A DNA stretch of 64,000 nucleotides from positions 481,429,514 to 481,493,513 of the forward strand of contig CM060925.1 of the NCBI GenBank assembly GCA_030737875.1, written 5' to 3'. Each line of letters begins with the position of its first letter. The first letter of the stretch is position 1. The stretch comes from Allium sativum. Its lineage: Eukaryota; Streptophyta; Magnoliopsida; Asparagales; Amaryllidaceae. The position numbers and the translations under genes are program-made. Below are positions 33,328-45,011 of the stretch, one piece after another. Below the pieces are notes generated by a model. The model had not been told where the DNA came from. It was given only the letters and a program-made list of their open reading frames with translations, and made no database searches.

Positions 33328-36300
33328 ATGAAGAGAAAGCTAGCGTCCCGTCAGCTGCAAGGGCGGGCAATGAATTGGTGGAATGCTATAAAGGCAGCTA
33401 CTCCCGAAGATCAGATTACTTGGGAGCAGTTCAAGGCTCGCTTCAGTGAGAAGTTCATTCCAGCTGCTCAGAAGTCAATGCTGTTTAAGAAATTCTTAGA
33501 GCTCAAGCAGAATGGCAGGGCTGTCTCGGAGTATATTGCTGAATTTGACACCTTGTCAAAATATGGATTATCTCTTATTGATACTGCCGAGAAAAAGAAC
33601 GAGAAATTCATAACAGGTTTGGATCAGTACTTGGGGGAAAAACTTATTAACCACATCGATGAGACGTTTGAGTCGATTGTGGGGAAAGCGCTAAGATCAG
33701 AAAGTCTCTACCCTAAGTCGAAGACTGAGGTTGCATCTGCAGAAGAGCCAAAACCACAAGCAAGTGGTGGAGGCAAGGGTGGTTCCCAGAATAAGAGAAA
33801 GCAGAATCAGGCTAAGGATGGCCAGAAGAAAAAGAGTAAGCAAGATGTGGAGTGCTTCAGCTGTGGTAAGAAGGGCCATTATGCTAGTAATTGTCGGGCC
33901 AAGCCAGCGGATAGGAAGTGCTTCAATTGTGGCCAATTGGGACATCACAAGGACAAGTGTCCGCAACCCCCTAAAGAAAAGCAAATGGTGAAAGCATATG
34001 CTCTCAATGCTATTCCTTCTTCGTCGAATGCCCCAACTGCGGCGGAGAAGGGAAAGAATGTCGTCATTCAAGGTATGCTTTCTGTTTATGATGTTCCTGT
34101 TAGAGTTTTGTTTGATACCGGAGCTTCCAGTTCTTTCATATCTAGTGACCTGGTAGATAGGTTGGGATTGGAACCCGAGATTGTCGATAGACCTTTAGTA
34201 GTGACGAACCCGATTGGTGGTTCTACTAGCCTTAGCATGATTTGTCGTAATGTGGTCTTATCGAGTCATGGATGCATGTTTGTTTGTGATTGCTTTGTTT
34301 TGGGCTTCACTGGGTTTGGCATTATTTTGGGAGTAGATTGGCTCCGAAGATACGGGGTGGTGGTAGACTGTGAGGGCTTTTTGGTGACAGCTAGAGCGGA
34401 TGATGGGCGGAGGATAGTGTTTGGTGGTCTACCCAGTGTGGGGGTATTGGCTAGTTTTCTAAACTCCCTCGACATTCCGCATAGTGAGTTGTCAGGTTTG
34501 CCCGTGGTTGGCCAGTATCCGGATGTCTTCGAAGAAGTGACCGGACTTCCACCACACCGAGAGATTGAGTTCCGTATTGATTTGGTAAAGGATGCCAGGC
34601 CTATAGTGATGCCACTTCGTCGTATGGCACCAAGAGAGCAGCGAGAGCTCGAGGTGCAAGTCAGCGATCTTTTGAAGAAGGGATTTATCAGAAGGAGTGT
34701 TTCTGAATGGGGAGCACCAGTTGTGTTTGCTACCAAGGCGGATGGTTCCCTTCGTTTGTGTGTAGACTACCGCGAGTTGAATAAAGTGACGAGGAAGAAC
34801 AAGTATCCTCTACCGCGGATAGATGATTTGTTTGATCAGTTGAGTGATGCGAGAGTATTTTCTCAGTTGGATCTCGCGACAGGTTTTCATCAGCTTAGAG
34901 TGGAAGCTGAGAGTATAGCTAAAACGGCATTTCGGACGCCGTCTGGGTTTTATGAGTGGTTGGTCATGCCATTCGGGCTGACCAATGCCCCAGCATATTT
35001 TGTGGATCTTATGAATAGGGTATTCAGAGATCAGTTGAATAAGTTTGTCCTTGTGTTCGTTGATGATATTTTGGTCTACTCGAGGACAGAGGAAGAACAC
35101 AAGGGACATTTAAGAATAGTGATGGAGGTGTTGAGAAAACACCAATTGAAAGCAAAGTTTTCTAAGTGTCACTTCTGGAAGAGGGAAGTGAGGTTCTTGG
35201 GCCACGTTGTATCAGAGAATGGTATTGCCGTAGACCCGGCAAAGGTGGCTACGGTACAGGATTGGCCTACGCCCAAGAATGCAACAGACGTAAGAAGTTT
35301 CTTGGGATTAGCGGGATATTATCGTAAGTTTATCCAAGGCTTCTCCAAGATAGCAGCACCGTTGACTCAGTTGACAAAGAAGAATCAAGCTTTTGTTTGG
35401 AACGAAAGGTGCGAGGATGCATTCAAGAGTCTAAAAGAAAAGTTGACAAGTGCACCAGTGTTAGTCATTCCCAAGGGGAGTGAAGAGATGACGATATATA
35501 CAGATGCTTGTGGTACCGGACTAGGTGCTGTGTTGATGCAAGGTGGTAGGGTTGTAGCTTATGCAAGCAGGCAACTGAAACCGCATGAGAAGAGGTATCC
35601 TATCCATGATTTGGAATTGGCAGCGATCGTATTCGCATTGAAGATGTGGAGACATTATCTCTTGGGAGAAAGATTCGAGTTGTTTACTGATCATAAGTCG
35701 CTGAAGTATCTTTTCTCTCAAAAGGATTTAAATCTTCGTCAGCAGAGGTGGTTAGAGTTCTTAGCTTCATATGATTTCGACATCGCATATACACCGGGAA
35801 AGGGCAATGCCGTAGCCGATGCGTTGAGTCGAAGACATGCCAGTTTAGGGGCTATGTTCCTTGAATGGAAGCAACTGGAGTATATCGCGGGGTTTGATTT
35901 CAGACCAAAGTGCGAATTGGACCCAGAAATGTTAGCAAGTTTGACGATCAGACCCACTTTAATTGAGCGGATCGGCTCTAGTCAGAGGGACGATCCTAAC
36001 CTATTGGAAATCATCTCCAAGTTAGAGATGGGTATCGATGAGGAGATGAGCAAGTATGGGCTTGATCAAGATGGATGGCTTAGAAAGAATGGAAAGCTCG
36101 TTGTACCCAATGTCAATGGATTGAGAGATGAAGTGCTTAGAGAATGTCATCACTCAAAACTGACTATACACCCCGGTGGTAATAAGATGTATCGAGACAT
36201 GAGACAGACTTACTACTGGGAAGGGATGAAAAGAGACGTTGGGGAGTTTATATCCAAATGCATGAATTGCCAGCTAGTTAAAGCCGAGCAAAAGAAGCCT

Positions 36301-37404
36301 AGTGGGTTGTTACAGCCATTAGAAATTCCCGAATGGAAATGGGAGCAAGTCTCGATGGATTTCATTGATGGTTTACCAAGGACTAGATCGGGACATGATA
36401 GCATTTGGGTGATTGTGGACCGATTAACCAAAAGTGCAAGATTTATACCGGTCAGATCGACCAGAACGGCAGCTAAGTTAGCAGAATTGTATATGAAGTG
36501 GGTAGTGAGATTCCATGGAGTACCTAAAAGCATTGTGAGTGACCGAGACCCGTTGTTCACTAGTGGGTTTTGGAAGAGCTTACAAGAAGCTCTAGGGTCA
36601 GAGTTACATCTCAGTACCGCATATCATCCTCAGACCGACGGTCAGACGGAGAGGGTGAATCGTATTTTGGAAGATCTCTTGAGAGCATGTATATTGGATT
36701 TTGGTGGATCATGGGATGACCATTTGCATCTAGTAGAGTTTGCATATAATAATAGCTACCAATCCAGTATCGGTATGGCTCCGTTTGAAGCTTTGTACGG
36801 AAGACCGTGCAACTCACCATCATGTTGGATAGAGACTGGCGAGAAGTTTATGCTTGGACCAGATGTGGTGAGGGAAACTTCAGATAAGATTAAGATCATT
36901 CAACAACGAATGAAGGCTGCCCAGGATAGGCAGAAGAGTTATGCTGATAAGAGGAGAAGAGACTTAAAATTCTCCGTTGGCGACTTGGTGTTTGTCAAGA
37001 TTTCTCCGTTGAAGAGCGTAATACGATTTGGCAGGAGAGGCAAGTTGGCACCAAGATTCGTTGGCCCATTCCCTGTTCTTGAACTAGTCGGGAATTTGGC
37101 ATATAGAATTGACTTACCGGAGAAGATGGCGGGAGTTCATAACGTATTTCATGTTTCCCAACTAAGGAAGTTCGTTCACGACTCAGATATGACTATTTCA
37201 CCTGATCAGTTGGAGGACCTCGAAGTAGAACCCGAGGCGGTTGGGAACCGCAAGCCGGTCCGTATTGTCGAGCACGACATGAAGCAACTTCGAAGGAAGG
37301 CGGTGAAGCTAGTCAAGGTACAGTGGAGCGAGAACGAGAATGATTGTACTTGGGAGACAGAGGATAACATTAAGAAGTCACACCCAGAACTCTTTGCCTG
37401 GTAA
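33328..37404 (+). CDS. gag-pol: Tekay/Del chromovirus Gag-Pol polyprotein (after the in-frame TAG)
   Basis: This 1358-aa frame is in the same frame as the Gag start. Residues ~1-110 are the remaining gag core ([28 protein letters not shown]). Two CCHC knuckles lie near 176-189 ([14 protein letters not shown]) and 197-210 ([14 protein letters not shown]). The protease DTGA motif is near 263, the RT with [11 protein letters not shown] at ~495 and FVDD at ~577, and the RNase H with TDAC at ~726, ending near DALSRR (~837). The integrase zinc finger spans ~940-980 (HH...CMNC), and the DDE residues are D~1011, D1072 and E1108 with the canonical 35-residue gap. A GPF motif (~1245) and a C-terminal chromodomain-like segment (KPVRIVEHD...LVKVQW...CTWE, ~1308-1357) follow. 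Pol appears intact. Products assemble particles, copy RNA to DNA and integrate it, with the chromodomain likely directing targeting. Confidence 0.95.
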   Translation: MKRKLASRQLQGRAMNWWNAIKAATPEDQITWEQFKARFSEKFIPAAQKSMLFKKFLELKQNGRAVSEYIAEFDTLSKYGLSLIDTAEKKNEKFITGLDQYLGEKLINHIDETFESIVGKALRSESLYPKSKTEVASAEEPKPQASGGGKGGSQNKRKQNQAKDGQKKKSKQDVECFSCGKKGHYASNCRAKPADRKCFNCGQLGHHKDKCPQPPKEKQMVKAYALNAIPSSSNAPTAAEKGKNVVIQGMLSVYDVPVRVLFDTGASSSFISSDLVDRLGLEPEIVDRPLVVTNPIGGSTSLSMICRNVVLSSHGCMFVCDCFVLGFTGFGIILGVDWLRRYGVVVDCEGFLVTARADDGRRIVFGGLPSVGVLASFLNSLDIPHSELSGLPVVGQYPDVFEEVTGLPPHREIEFRIDLVKDARPIVMPLRRMAPREQRELEVQVSDLLKKGFIRRSVSEWGAPVVFATKADGSLRLCVDYRELNKVTRKNKYPLPRIDDLFDQLSDARVFSQLDLATGFHQLRVEAESIAKTAFRTPSGFYEWLVMPFGLTNAPAYFVDLMNRVFRDQLNKFVLVFVDDILVYSRTEEEHKGHLRIVMEVLRKHQLKAKFSKCHFWKREVRFLGHVVSENGIAVDPAKVATVQDWPTPKNATDVRSFLGLAGYYRKFIQGFSKIAAPLTQLTKKNQAFVWNERCEDAFKSLKEKLTSAPVLVIPKGSEEMTIYTDACGTGLGAVLMQGGRVVAYASRQLKPHEKRYPIHDLELAAIVFALKMWRHYLLGERFELFTDHKSLKYLFSQKDLNLRQQRWLEFLASYDFDIAYTPGKGNAVADALSRRHASLGAMFLEWKQLEYIAGFDFRPKCELDPEMLASLTIRPTLIERIGSSQRDDPNLLEIISKLEMGIDEEMSKYGLDQDGWLRKNGKLVVPNVNGLRDEVLRECHHSKLTIHPGGNKMYRDMRQTYYWEGMKRDVGEFISKCMNCQLVKAEQKKPSGLLQPLEIPEWKWEQVSMDFIDGLPRTRSGHDSIWVIVDRLTKSARFIPVRSTRTAAKLAELYMKWVVRFHGVPKSIVSDRDPLFTSGFWKSLQEALGSELHLSTAYHPQTDGQTERVNRILEDLLRACILDFGGSWDDHLHLVEFAYNNSYQSSIGMAPFEALYGRPCNSPSCWIETGEKFMLGPDVVRETSDKIKIIQQRMKAAQDRQKSYADKRRRDLKFSVGDLVFVKISPLKSVIRFGRRGKLAPRFVGPFPVLELVGNLAYRIDLPEKMAGVHNVFHVSQLRKFVHDSDMTISPDQLEDLEVEPEAVGNRKPVRIVEHDMKQLRRKAVKLVKVQWSENENDCTWETEDNIKKSHPELFAW

Positions 37405-37559
37405 GATTTTGACTTCGATTTAGTTTTCCGCATGCTAGGATAGGCTTGTTTGCTTGTTTTGCATGTTTGATTGTTGTACGTGGCTGTTAGGCATGCGGGA
37501 TCCTTTGTATGTTTTGGGTTAAGGAATTTCGGGGACGAAATTTCTTAAGGGGGGGAGAG
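37405..37559 (+). other. Tekay 3' untranslated segment with purine tract
   Basis: TTTCGGGGACGAAATTTCTT followed by AAGGGGGGGAGAG (37547-37559) abuts the 3' LTR. The GACGAAAT-plus-purine arrangement is the usual chromovirus 3' end and primes plus-strand DNA synthesis. Confidence 0.9.
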
Positions 37560-39905
37560 TGTAACGACCCGCATTCTACGCATCATAGAATCGTAGAATA
37601 TTTATTTCTGTCACATACGAAGTCGTATGGTCATGTAACTTTGGGGGACGACTATTGGGGTCATTTCCCATGTTCATGATTTTTCCCGATTTTTAAATGA
37701 CCATTTTACCCCTAGTTATCACTGTTTTGGCCATAACTTTTGACTGGAAAGGAATTTTGACCTGAAACCACTTCCATTGGCTCCGGATGATGGTTTCTCT
37801 TTCCGTAGAGTGGTCACATTAGCCAAACGGACTTACCGTTTGGGAGATATGGCTGAAACAAGTTTCAGATGGTGAAAAACAGCTTAATTGGGCTTAACCG
37901 GGTGATTAACAGCTTGGCCCAAAGGGGAATTTCGGGATTAGGAGTTTAAAAGGGCTGTTAGGGTTTGGAGAATACTTTTTTCTCATTTTTCAGCCGTCAC
38001 TATTCATTCCTCTTAACCTAGCCATGGCCTCCACCCTCTAAATCTCTTCAAAACACATCTTAATCACTTTCTAATTGAAGATTAGGCTTAGCAAACATCA
38101 AATCAAGGAGTATTAGCACGAGAACCGAGGTAGAGCTGCTGTGTAAGATTGGGAACAACGCCAAATCAGAGAATATTTCAGTTTTGGGGTTTTAGTGGTG
38201 GCAAAGGTGAGTGATTAGCTTGCTTTTACACTAATTACTGTTAATTATGGGTAATTAGTGAAGATTAGCGAATTTATACATTAATAAATTCTGGAAAAAT
38301 TCCTAAAATTCTATAATGATGTTTTATGGCTCTGATAAAAATTTGGGCTAATTTGGATAAGTTTTGCTAATTGTGTGCACAATCACGGTTAAGAAGGATT
38401 AAGGGGAAAACATGGGTTTCTGGGTATGTTTGATCTAAAGTATTTCATGTAAATGATGTTTTAATGTTTGTGATTGATTCTATATGTTGTTACTGCTGTT
38501 TGGAATGTTTTGTAATGTCATAGGAAGTTTAGAAAGGTTGAAAACGCCGTCGTTCGGCGAAAATAGCTTGCTGGAAAAAGTTGCAGATTTTCCGAACCGG
38601 ATAGGAGGAGACACCCGAACCGAACCGGATAGGAGGAGGAGATCCGATCCGAACCGAATAGAAGGAGGAGATCCGAACCGAACCGGATAGGAGGAGACAC
38701 CCGAACCGAACCGGATAGGAGGAGGAGATCCGAACCGAACCGAATAGAGGAGGAGATCCGAACCGAACCGGATAGGAGGAGGATGCCCGAACCGAACCGA
38801 ATAGGAGGAAGAGACCCGAACCGAACCGAAGAAGACCATAACCCGAGATGCAAAGGTAGTCCAAATGGGAAGTTTGTACCAAGGATTCAGATGGGAATCA
38901 ACGAGTTAACTTCATGATTGGGTTTTGCTGCGGGACGTGTGCTAAGGGGCTGTCGATGTCTGTAACTTTGGATCACTATGTATAGGGGGTACGTGAACGG
39001 ATTCAGGGCCACAGTGGTCTAGGTACGACTAAAAGAGCTATAGACCAATGAAGTGGGGTCATTTGTAAAGGTTTAGTCATGACTCCATGGGGTAAGCTTG
39101 GTGGTAGCAGTAGTTGTACAAGCCGAACTCCGTCACTACTTCGATGGGTCTAGTGGTTGAAAGCGGTATACATCGTATGCTTTATGCACTGAGTGAGAGA
39201 TGTGAGGATGGTTGCCATGATTGAATTGTTTGCTATCCCTATGACATGCACACCCCCACCCCCGTATTTCTTTACACCATATGTTGATGGCACCTTAGAG
39301 TATTGTACAGTATGTAGTGCTAACTCTTTGGTTGCAGGTCCAGGTTCAGGTATGGTTTAGTATACCTGTTATTGTTCTGTTTAGCTGCTTATCGCTCATA
39401 CCAGACTTTTTGTCTGACCCAGAGTTTTATGTCTCTTCTTATTACTCTGGGTGCTCACACGAGCAGACTAGAGACAGGTTAGCTGGTGATGCACGGGTAG
39501 ATAATCCGGAGACGAGCAGGAGGCTTCCACGTAATATATATATATATAGTATTCTCCCTGTGTTGTCGAAGATCACTGCTTGGGCATTGGTGGTGTATCT
39601 TCCACTTTAGCTTTCTTTTGTTTAGAGACAGTAGATTTTGAAAAGTTGTAATAAGCTGTATTTGGATTTCCGCTGCTCTGATGTTGACATTTATTATTAG
39701 TTATCAGCTTATGCACTGTCTCACCTGTTTTATGTCAAGTATGTTATTAATATATTTTATTCCATGCGCTGTGAGACATTCTACAGGTTCCTTGATTAGT
39801 TCATTCTCTTCTTTCTTTTCTTATGACGACCGTTCCGTGCCAGTTGGACATGTGTACAGCGCACACTTGGAGGAAGTGTCGGTTGGTGCGGGGCGGGCCG
39901 CCACA
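37560..39905 (+). repeat. Tekay 3' LTR (2346 bp)
   Basis: Same length as the 5' LTR at an offset of 7076 bp. The three differences seen are G/A at 31809/38885, C/T at 31847/38923 and A/G at 32401/39477. It carries the same minisatellite (38592-38836) and donor/acceptor-like sites. Confidence 0.95.
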
Positions 39906-40627
39906 CCATCACATCAAGAAAGGTGATCAATTTTGTTTTGAAAAATATCATATGCAGATTTGGAATTCTGCAGAAGATTATCACCGACAATGGCATGCAA
40001 TTTGAAAGTGATGAGTTCAGGGACTTTTGCGAAAAATATCATATTCAGAAAAGTTTTGCAGTAGTTGCCCATCCGCAGGCCAACGGGCAAGTCGAGGCAG
40101 TCAACAAAATCCTGAAATCTACCATTAAGAAGCGTCTCGAGAAAGCTAAAGGTAACTGGATTGAAGAACTGCCACTTGCGCTATGGGCTTATCGTACGAC
40201 TTATAAAACTGCAACAGGGCACACTCCATTCTCTTTGGCATTTGGTTCGGAAGCAATGATACCTGTGGAGTTAGTGGTTCCTACTCACCGCAGAATTCAC
40301 TTTAACCAGAAAGAGAATGAAAAGCTGCAACTTGAAGCCCTTGATTTACTCGAAGAAAAAAGGGCCGATACGGAGCTTAGAATAGTCGCCCATCAAAGGA
40401 GAATTGCCCGGCACTTCAATCAAAAGGTCAGGCATAGAACATTTGAAGAGGGAGACTTGGTGTTAAAAAAGATCATGACCGTAACAGGAGTCTTTGGCCC
40501 CAATTGGGAAGGTCCATTTGTCATCGACCAAAAGCTCCTCGATGGTACCTTTAAACTCAAGACTACAGACGGAGTGGAACTCCCAAGGGCCTGGAACAGT
40601 GATCACCTCCGTCGTTATTTCAAATGA
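39906..40627 (+). pseudogene. Tat integrase, C-terminal part
   Basis: This is the continuation of 30067-30483 beyond the Tekay insertion. The open frame 39923-40627 carries IITDNGMQF (second Asp, residue 22) and QANGQVEAVNK (Glu, residue 58), a 35-residue gap as in DD35E integrases. Then come WIEELPLALWAYRTTYKT, TPFSLAFGSEAMIPVE and a C-terminal region with GDLVLKK, GPNWEGPFVI and WNSDHLRRYFK, the normal end of Tat Pol. It is inactive because it is separated from the zinc finger and first Asp. Confidence 0.9.
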
Positions 40628-41130
40628 CTTTTTAACTCATATTCCTCTGTATTCTTCTATGAATATAGTAGATACTTTGTATGAGATTACATGAATAAAA
40701 ATAAAACAGTTCTTTTGATTCCTGTCTAAATTGTACATTTGCATACCTTTGATTATATATTCAAAGATGCAAAGTTATGATTTCTGATTACAGGACATAA
40801 TAAATCCGCTGGCTCATTGTCCGATGAAAGCCCGGTGTTAGTTCATAGCATATTCTAAAAGGACAAATTGCATACATGGATTCATAAAGCACCGCCCGTC
40901 AAATACGGAGTATGAAATGTCTCCATAAGATAAAAAGAAGAATAAAACACCAAGGCCAACCAGCGGGAAAAATCAAAGGAATAAAATCAAGAAAACTCGC
41001 TATAATTTCACCAAAGGAGTATCGTCCGAAAGGATGGGCCCAGGGTTATGGTTTTACTACCAAGACATCTTGATCAATTCAAATGCCCAATAAAATCAAT
41101 GCCTACTACGCGGAACTAGGCAGACACAAA
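40628..41130 (+). other. Tat post-pol non-coding region
   Basis: No reading frame of interest is present. The sequence includes AATAAAAATAAAACAG near 40693, but no clear domain or repeat before the tandem array. Confidence 0.6.
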
Positions 41131-41720
41131 TTTAACCCAAAACCTCTCCGGGGGTGCTCAGTCAAATAACTTAAAGTCAGAAAAATCTGATCACGTTATT
41201 GCCAAACTGAGTTTTTAACCCAAAACCTCTCCGGAGGTGCTCAGTCAAATAACTTAAAGTCAGAAAAATATGACCACGTTATTGCCAAACTGAGTTTTTA
41301 ACCCAAAACCTCTCCGGGGGTGCTCAGTCAAATAACTTAAAGTCAGAAAAATCTGACCACGTTATTGCCAAACTGAGTTTTTAACCCAAAACCTCTCCGG
41401 GGGTGCTGAGTCAAATAACTTAAAGTCAGAAAAATCTGACCATGTTATTGCCAAACTGAATTTTTAACCCAAAACCTCTCCGGGGGTGCTCAGTCAAATA
41501 ACTTAAAGTCAGAAAAATCTGACCACGTTATTGCCAAACTGAGTTTTTAACCCAAAACCTCTCCGGGGGTGCTCAGTCAAATAACTTAAAGTCAGAAAAA
41601 TCTGACCACGTTATTGCCAAACTAAGTGTTTAACCAAGACCTCTCCGGGAGGCACCCAATCGACTGTAAAAGTCAGTAAATATTTAACCAAATAATGTCA
41701 CGAATTGGGTAAAAGACCTC
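41131..41720 (+). repeat. 83-bp tandem repeat, six copies plus a degenerate seventh
   Basis: TTTAACCCAAAACCTCTCCG starts at 41131, 41214, 41297, 41380, 41463 and 41546, an exact 83-bp period, and a diverged partial copy starts at 41629 (TTTAACCAAGACCTCTCC). Copies differ at only a few bases. Tandem arrays downstream of pol are characteristic of Tat-lineage elements and can seed satellite DNA. Confidence 0.95.
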
Positions 41721-42310
41721 TTCAAGAGGCATCCACTTATTTCTCAAATATCTAGTACATTCAGATGCAAAGGATGGAGAATTCTAGATAATACATGCAA
41801 AGTTCGTATGAAGAATAAAAAGCTCCGAATGTCACAGTGCAATGACAGATGCTTTTTAAATCCTGATTACAACTAAAAGCATCCAATCCTCAAGTCCATT
41901 TTTTCAATATATTAGGGTTGAGACAATCCATTGGTGCGAGGACATATCATATCAGAAAGCCGAAAGTAACTGTTTGATTCTTCACGTACCAAAGGATCAT
42001 TACAACCATATATAGTTGAAAAATCCATAAACAAGCAAAATGTGTAAAGTGAGATGTGCAAGTGTGGTGTACAAACCAGAATATACGGAAAAAACGTAAT
42101 AAAAAGGTTAAAAGTACAAAAACACAGAACATTGTCACATCACATTCAGACATAGGATCAAGTCGCAGCATTGTCAAATACAAATTATTCAGAATTCAAG
42201 ACATTGCAAAGTAGTAAGCGAGGACCAGCACACGCATATACATCCGGTCTGGACAAAGTCTGATAAATGCAAAACGAGCAAGTTTAAGCCACTACTTCTT
42301 CAAATCGCCG
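41721..42310. other. Tat non-coding stretch between the tandem array and the antisense gene
   Basis: No repeat or coding signal was recognised. It would contain the 3' untranslated region of the antisense gene. Confidence 0.5.
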
Positions 42311-42314
42311 GATC

Positions 42315-42821
42315 TCAATGCAGGTTTGGAAGCAGAACCCTCAGGGGTTGACAAGCTAGTAGCCTTCTTCTTGATAGAATGTTTTCGGTTTCCCCTACCA
42401 GTGGGAGAATTGACCTTTTTCCTTGATTGTCAATCACGTCATCGATTGTTTCTTCAGAGTCATGATCTTCTTCTTGGAGTTTATGGAGGTCTCGATCAAG
42501 GTTGACAATCGCATCAATTCTTTCTTCCTGAGAGCCTAGTTGAGAGAGCATTATTTTCGTGGAAGCATCAACAAATGGGCCTATATTAAATGAAGGCAAG
42601 TCAGTTTCGATGGCATTCATCACCATGGCAGTATATCCACCGACAGGAGGCAATGGTGAAAGTAAACTCATTGTATGATTATAACAATCCACAAGTTTAG
42701 AATGTCCCATAGAGGCAAGGAGATAATCTAAGTCTAGCATAACTTGACGCATGTCATCTTTACCTGAGATGGGAGGGTTCGTGTCGATTGCATAATCATC
42801 AATGTTTATTACTCCATCCAA
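42315..42821 (-). CDS. Antisense gene, C-terminal segment
   Basis: This frame of about 168 codons starts within the end of the coiled-coil segment (overlap 42809-42821) in a shifted frame, with no ATG start of its own, so it is most likely the continuation of that protein after a one-base indel. It contains an acidic stretch (DGVINIDDYAIDTNPP) and MLDLDYLLASMGHSKLVDCY. The end (DNQGKRSILPLV...) appears frameshifted, because an adjacent frame encodes a Lys-rich tail ending near 42297 that would suit a nuclear protein. No known domain was recognised in it. Confidence 0.55.
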   Translation of the reverse strand: MDGVINIDDYAIDTNPPISGKDDMRQVMLDLDYLLASMGHSKLVDCYNHTMSLLSPLPPVGGYTAMVMNAIETDLPSFNIGPFVDASTKIMLSQLGSQEERIDAIVNLDRDLHKLQEEDHDSEETIDDVIDNQGKRSILPLVGETENILSRRRLLACQPLRVLLPNLH

Positions 42822-44230
42822 ATTCTGTTGTTTGTTTTTAGCAGAATTTCCAGTAAAATACCTTCTCCTCCAGCAGTGGGGGGAGGAATTGCGACATCTA
42901 CATGGGTTGGAAAGCTTGAGATGTTAACACCATCAGTTAGCCTGGTGAAAGTATCATCAACAACAATACCTGAAGTTTTAGCTCCGGATGATTCACCACG
43001 TTGGCTCTTAAGGAAGTTTCTACCTTCAGCCAAGGCCTCTCGATCTTCTTCGTCCAATAAGTCAAGCTGGAGTTGGTTGTCCTCGGCCCCGTCGGATCGT
43101 TTTAATACCTCTTCCCAAACGTGAGCAAGGGTGTTCCCATAACCATCCCCTAAGAAACAGAGGCTCCCCCCATATATAATGCTGCAAACGTAAAATTCCT
43201 TGAAGGTTGCTTCATCCTCATCTTTAATCTTTCGGGCATTGTCTAAAGCTTCTTGCCTTTCTTTCTCCAAAGAAGAAGTTTTGGCAGTTTCAACGGCAAG
43301 TTTGTCATGAAGAGATAAGATTTCCAACTCACGAGCAGATGAAGTCCTTCTTTCCAGGGCTAGCCGAGCTTCAGCATCCTCTTGTGCCTTTAAGGCATCT
43401 TCAGATTGTTTTTTCTGTTCAATTTCCTTTTGTTTGGCAGCCTCGAGTTCTTTATGGAGCCTTTCGATCTTGAATTCCAAGTCATTAATCCTAGAACCCC
43501 CTTCTAATGAAGAGATCTGTGTTTCCTGGGCCTTGATGACTTGAATAAGCTGGGCTTTTTCATCCTCCAAGTTTCTGATGCTTTCAATTCGCTTGGTATT
43601 GAGATTCTGAAAGTCATAACCAAGTCGCTGCCATGCTGAGAAACGCTTGTCAATAGCTTTGCTGACATCGTCTAGAATACCCCTAGCTCTTGCTACATCC
43701 TCGATCATGTCCCGTTCATCTTCGGGGCAGAGATCTACGTCGAATTTCATCCCTCTCATGTCCCAATCTCCGAATCTGTGAGAAAGAGGGGGGCTGGAAC
43801 ATCCAAATTCCTTCTCTACGTCGAGTACTTTGCGCGGCCTTGAAATAATAGCTTGAAGCTCGGCTGGAGTTGGAAAAGGAGGAACATATCCTCGTGCACG
43901 CTTCTGAGGGACCTCCATGCTCAGATCATCTCCGCTTTTCCTCTTTTTCTGAGAGCTCCCTTTTTCTTGCCTTGCCTCATCATCCATTGACCTTAGATGG
44001 TCATAAAACCATGCTCTTTGCTCTGTAGTTCGTTCATAAGAGACATGCGAAGGAATTGGGTGATGGTCGTGTAACTTCTGAGGTTGAGATGTCTTGGTTA
44101 AAGGAGGGGCTTGCTTAGAGCGTTTCTTCGAAAGATGGGGAAGGTTGGAGGAAGACTGTCTACTTTTCCGGAAATTGTCAATAAGTGAGGACGGCCTCAT
44201 TCCTGTAAAAGTAACAGATTCCTTCAGCAC
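42809..44230 (-). CDS. Antisense gene, coiled-coil segment
   Basis: This open frame of 473 codons is preceded by a strong acceptor-like sequence (ATACTTTCAG|GTGCTG, AG at 44232-44231), so it is probably an internal exon rather than a separate gene. Residues ~20-110 are basic, with possible nuclear signals (QKKRKSG, PQKRARG). Residues ~210-340 form a long heptad-rich coiled coil (for example NLEDEKAQLIQVIKAQETQ and LEFKIERLHKELEAAK). An acidic segment (DLLDEEDREALAEG) follows. Plant proteins with a PF04195 domain followed by a coiled coil have this layout. The function within the retrotransposon is unknown. Confidence 0.6.
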   Translation of the reverse strand: MLKESVTFTGMRPSSLIDNFRKSRQSSSNLPHLSKKRSKQAPPLTKTSQPQKLHDHHPIPSHVSYERTTEQRAWFYDHLRSMDDEARQEKGSSQKKRKSGDDLSMEVPQKRARGYVPPFPTPAELQAIISRPRKVLDVEKEFGCSSPPLSHRFGDWDMRGMKFDVDLCPEDERDMIEDVARARGILDDVSKAIDKRFSAWQRLGYDFQNLNTKRIESIRNLEDEKAQLIQVIKAQETQISSLEGGSRINDLEFKIERLHKELEAAKQKEIEQKKQSEDALKAQEDAEARLALERRTSSARELEILSLHDKLAVETAKTSSLEKERQEALDNARKIKDEDEATFKEFYVCSIIYGGSLCFLGDGYGNTLAHVWEEVLKRSDGAEDNQLQLDLLDEEDREALAEGRNFLKSQRGESSGAKTSGIVVDDTFTRLTDGVNISSFPTHVDVAIPPPTAGGEGILLEILLKTNNRIWME

Positions 44231-44281
44231 CTGAAAGTATGTGAATAAAGCAACATATGGAGTAAACAGATAAAAGTACGA

Positions 44282-44991
44282 CTATGAAAGCAAGCTTAGT
44301 CCTAAAAAAAACATGCCTAGCAAGCTTGTGTCGGGATTTGATCCTAAGTCTATTCTTGCATCCAGTACTGATTCGGGAATCTCTTGAGGGTTGGTATCAA
44401 GCTGAACGCTGGGGGCTGTGGAACCTAAGGTAGGGGTATTGTCCTTATTAAGGTATTGTACAGTATCTAAGTCAGGAAGTTCGCCAAAGGTACCCGTGGA
44501 ATCTCCATCTTGGGTACTTGGAATAGATGAGTCCATAAGAACACCCTCAATGTTCTGTTCGTTATCTAAAGCTGTTTCCTCTACCTCAAGCTGTTTACCC
44601 TCCCGCTGTACAATTTCCTCTCCAGTATTTGAAGGAGGCGGGGTTTCCGTAATTTTTTCTGAGATTTTCAGGGTATTTGCCTGTTTTTCAGGAACAATCT
44701 CCGCAATTTTCTCCGGGATTGCCGAAGTATCAACCTGTTTTTCAGAAGTATCTTCATGTCTTTCAGGGGTGCCCAAAGGTTTCTTGCTACCACTACCAAC
44801 TTGTGCACACCTCTTCATGTATTTTTTGGCTATCTTCTTCACCGTCAAAGTACGGGATGGGGGATGTAAGTCGTATTGTCGGAGGAATTCTTCGAAAAGC
44901 AAAAACTGTCTACTTCTTTCGGTTTCGCTAACAGATAGTAGTAATTTCAGAAGAGATTGGTCGACATTTGTTCCTTGGTCAGAAGGAGCCT
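44282..44991 (-). CDS. Antisense gene, linker exon
   Basis: The first ATG in this frame is at 44902, but the frame is open up to 44991. A 67-bp intron (45058-44992) with GGAG|GTAAAT donor and ATTTTACAG|A acceptor joins it in frame to the upstream segment. The segment starts EAPSDQGTNVDQSLLKLL, followed by FLLFEEFLRQYDLHPPSRT and a low-complexity Thr/Glu/Pro-rich linker (TPERHEDTSEKQVDTS). The 3' boundary near 44317 may be a splice site (CTAG|GCATGT, a GC-type donor), but it would not keep the frame of the next segment, so an indel or a different junction must be assumed. Confidence 0.55.
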
Positions 44992-45011
44992 CTGTAAAAT
45001 GAAGAAGAGAA

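Larger units (their letters stand above)
30484..39905 (+). mobile_element. Young full-length Tekay/Del-type chromovirus, 9422 bp
   Basis: It is bounded by TGTAACGACCCGC...GCCGCCACA with TSD CCATC on both sides. The two LTRs have identical length (2346 bp) and three visible differences (31809/38885, 31847/38923, 32401/39477), about 0.13%. It has an iMet primer site, a single gag-pol reading frame interrupted by one TAG, and a purine tract next to the 3' LTR. The Pol order is protease, RT, RNase H, integrase with a C-terminal chromodomain-like tail, which assigns it to the chromovirus branch of Ty3/gypsy, closest to Tekay/Del. It is the youngest of the three nested insertions. Confidence 0.95.

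Noticed and set aside
41131..41720. 83-bp repeats as CRISPR or a coding repeat
   Set aside because: They are head-to-tail without spacers and have no sustained frame. Their position after pol fits a Tat 3' tandem array.
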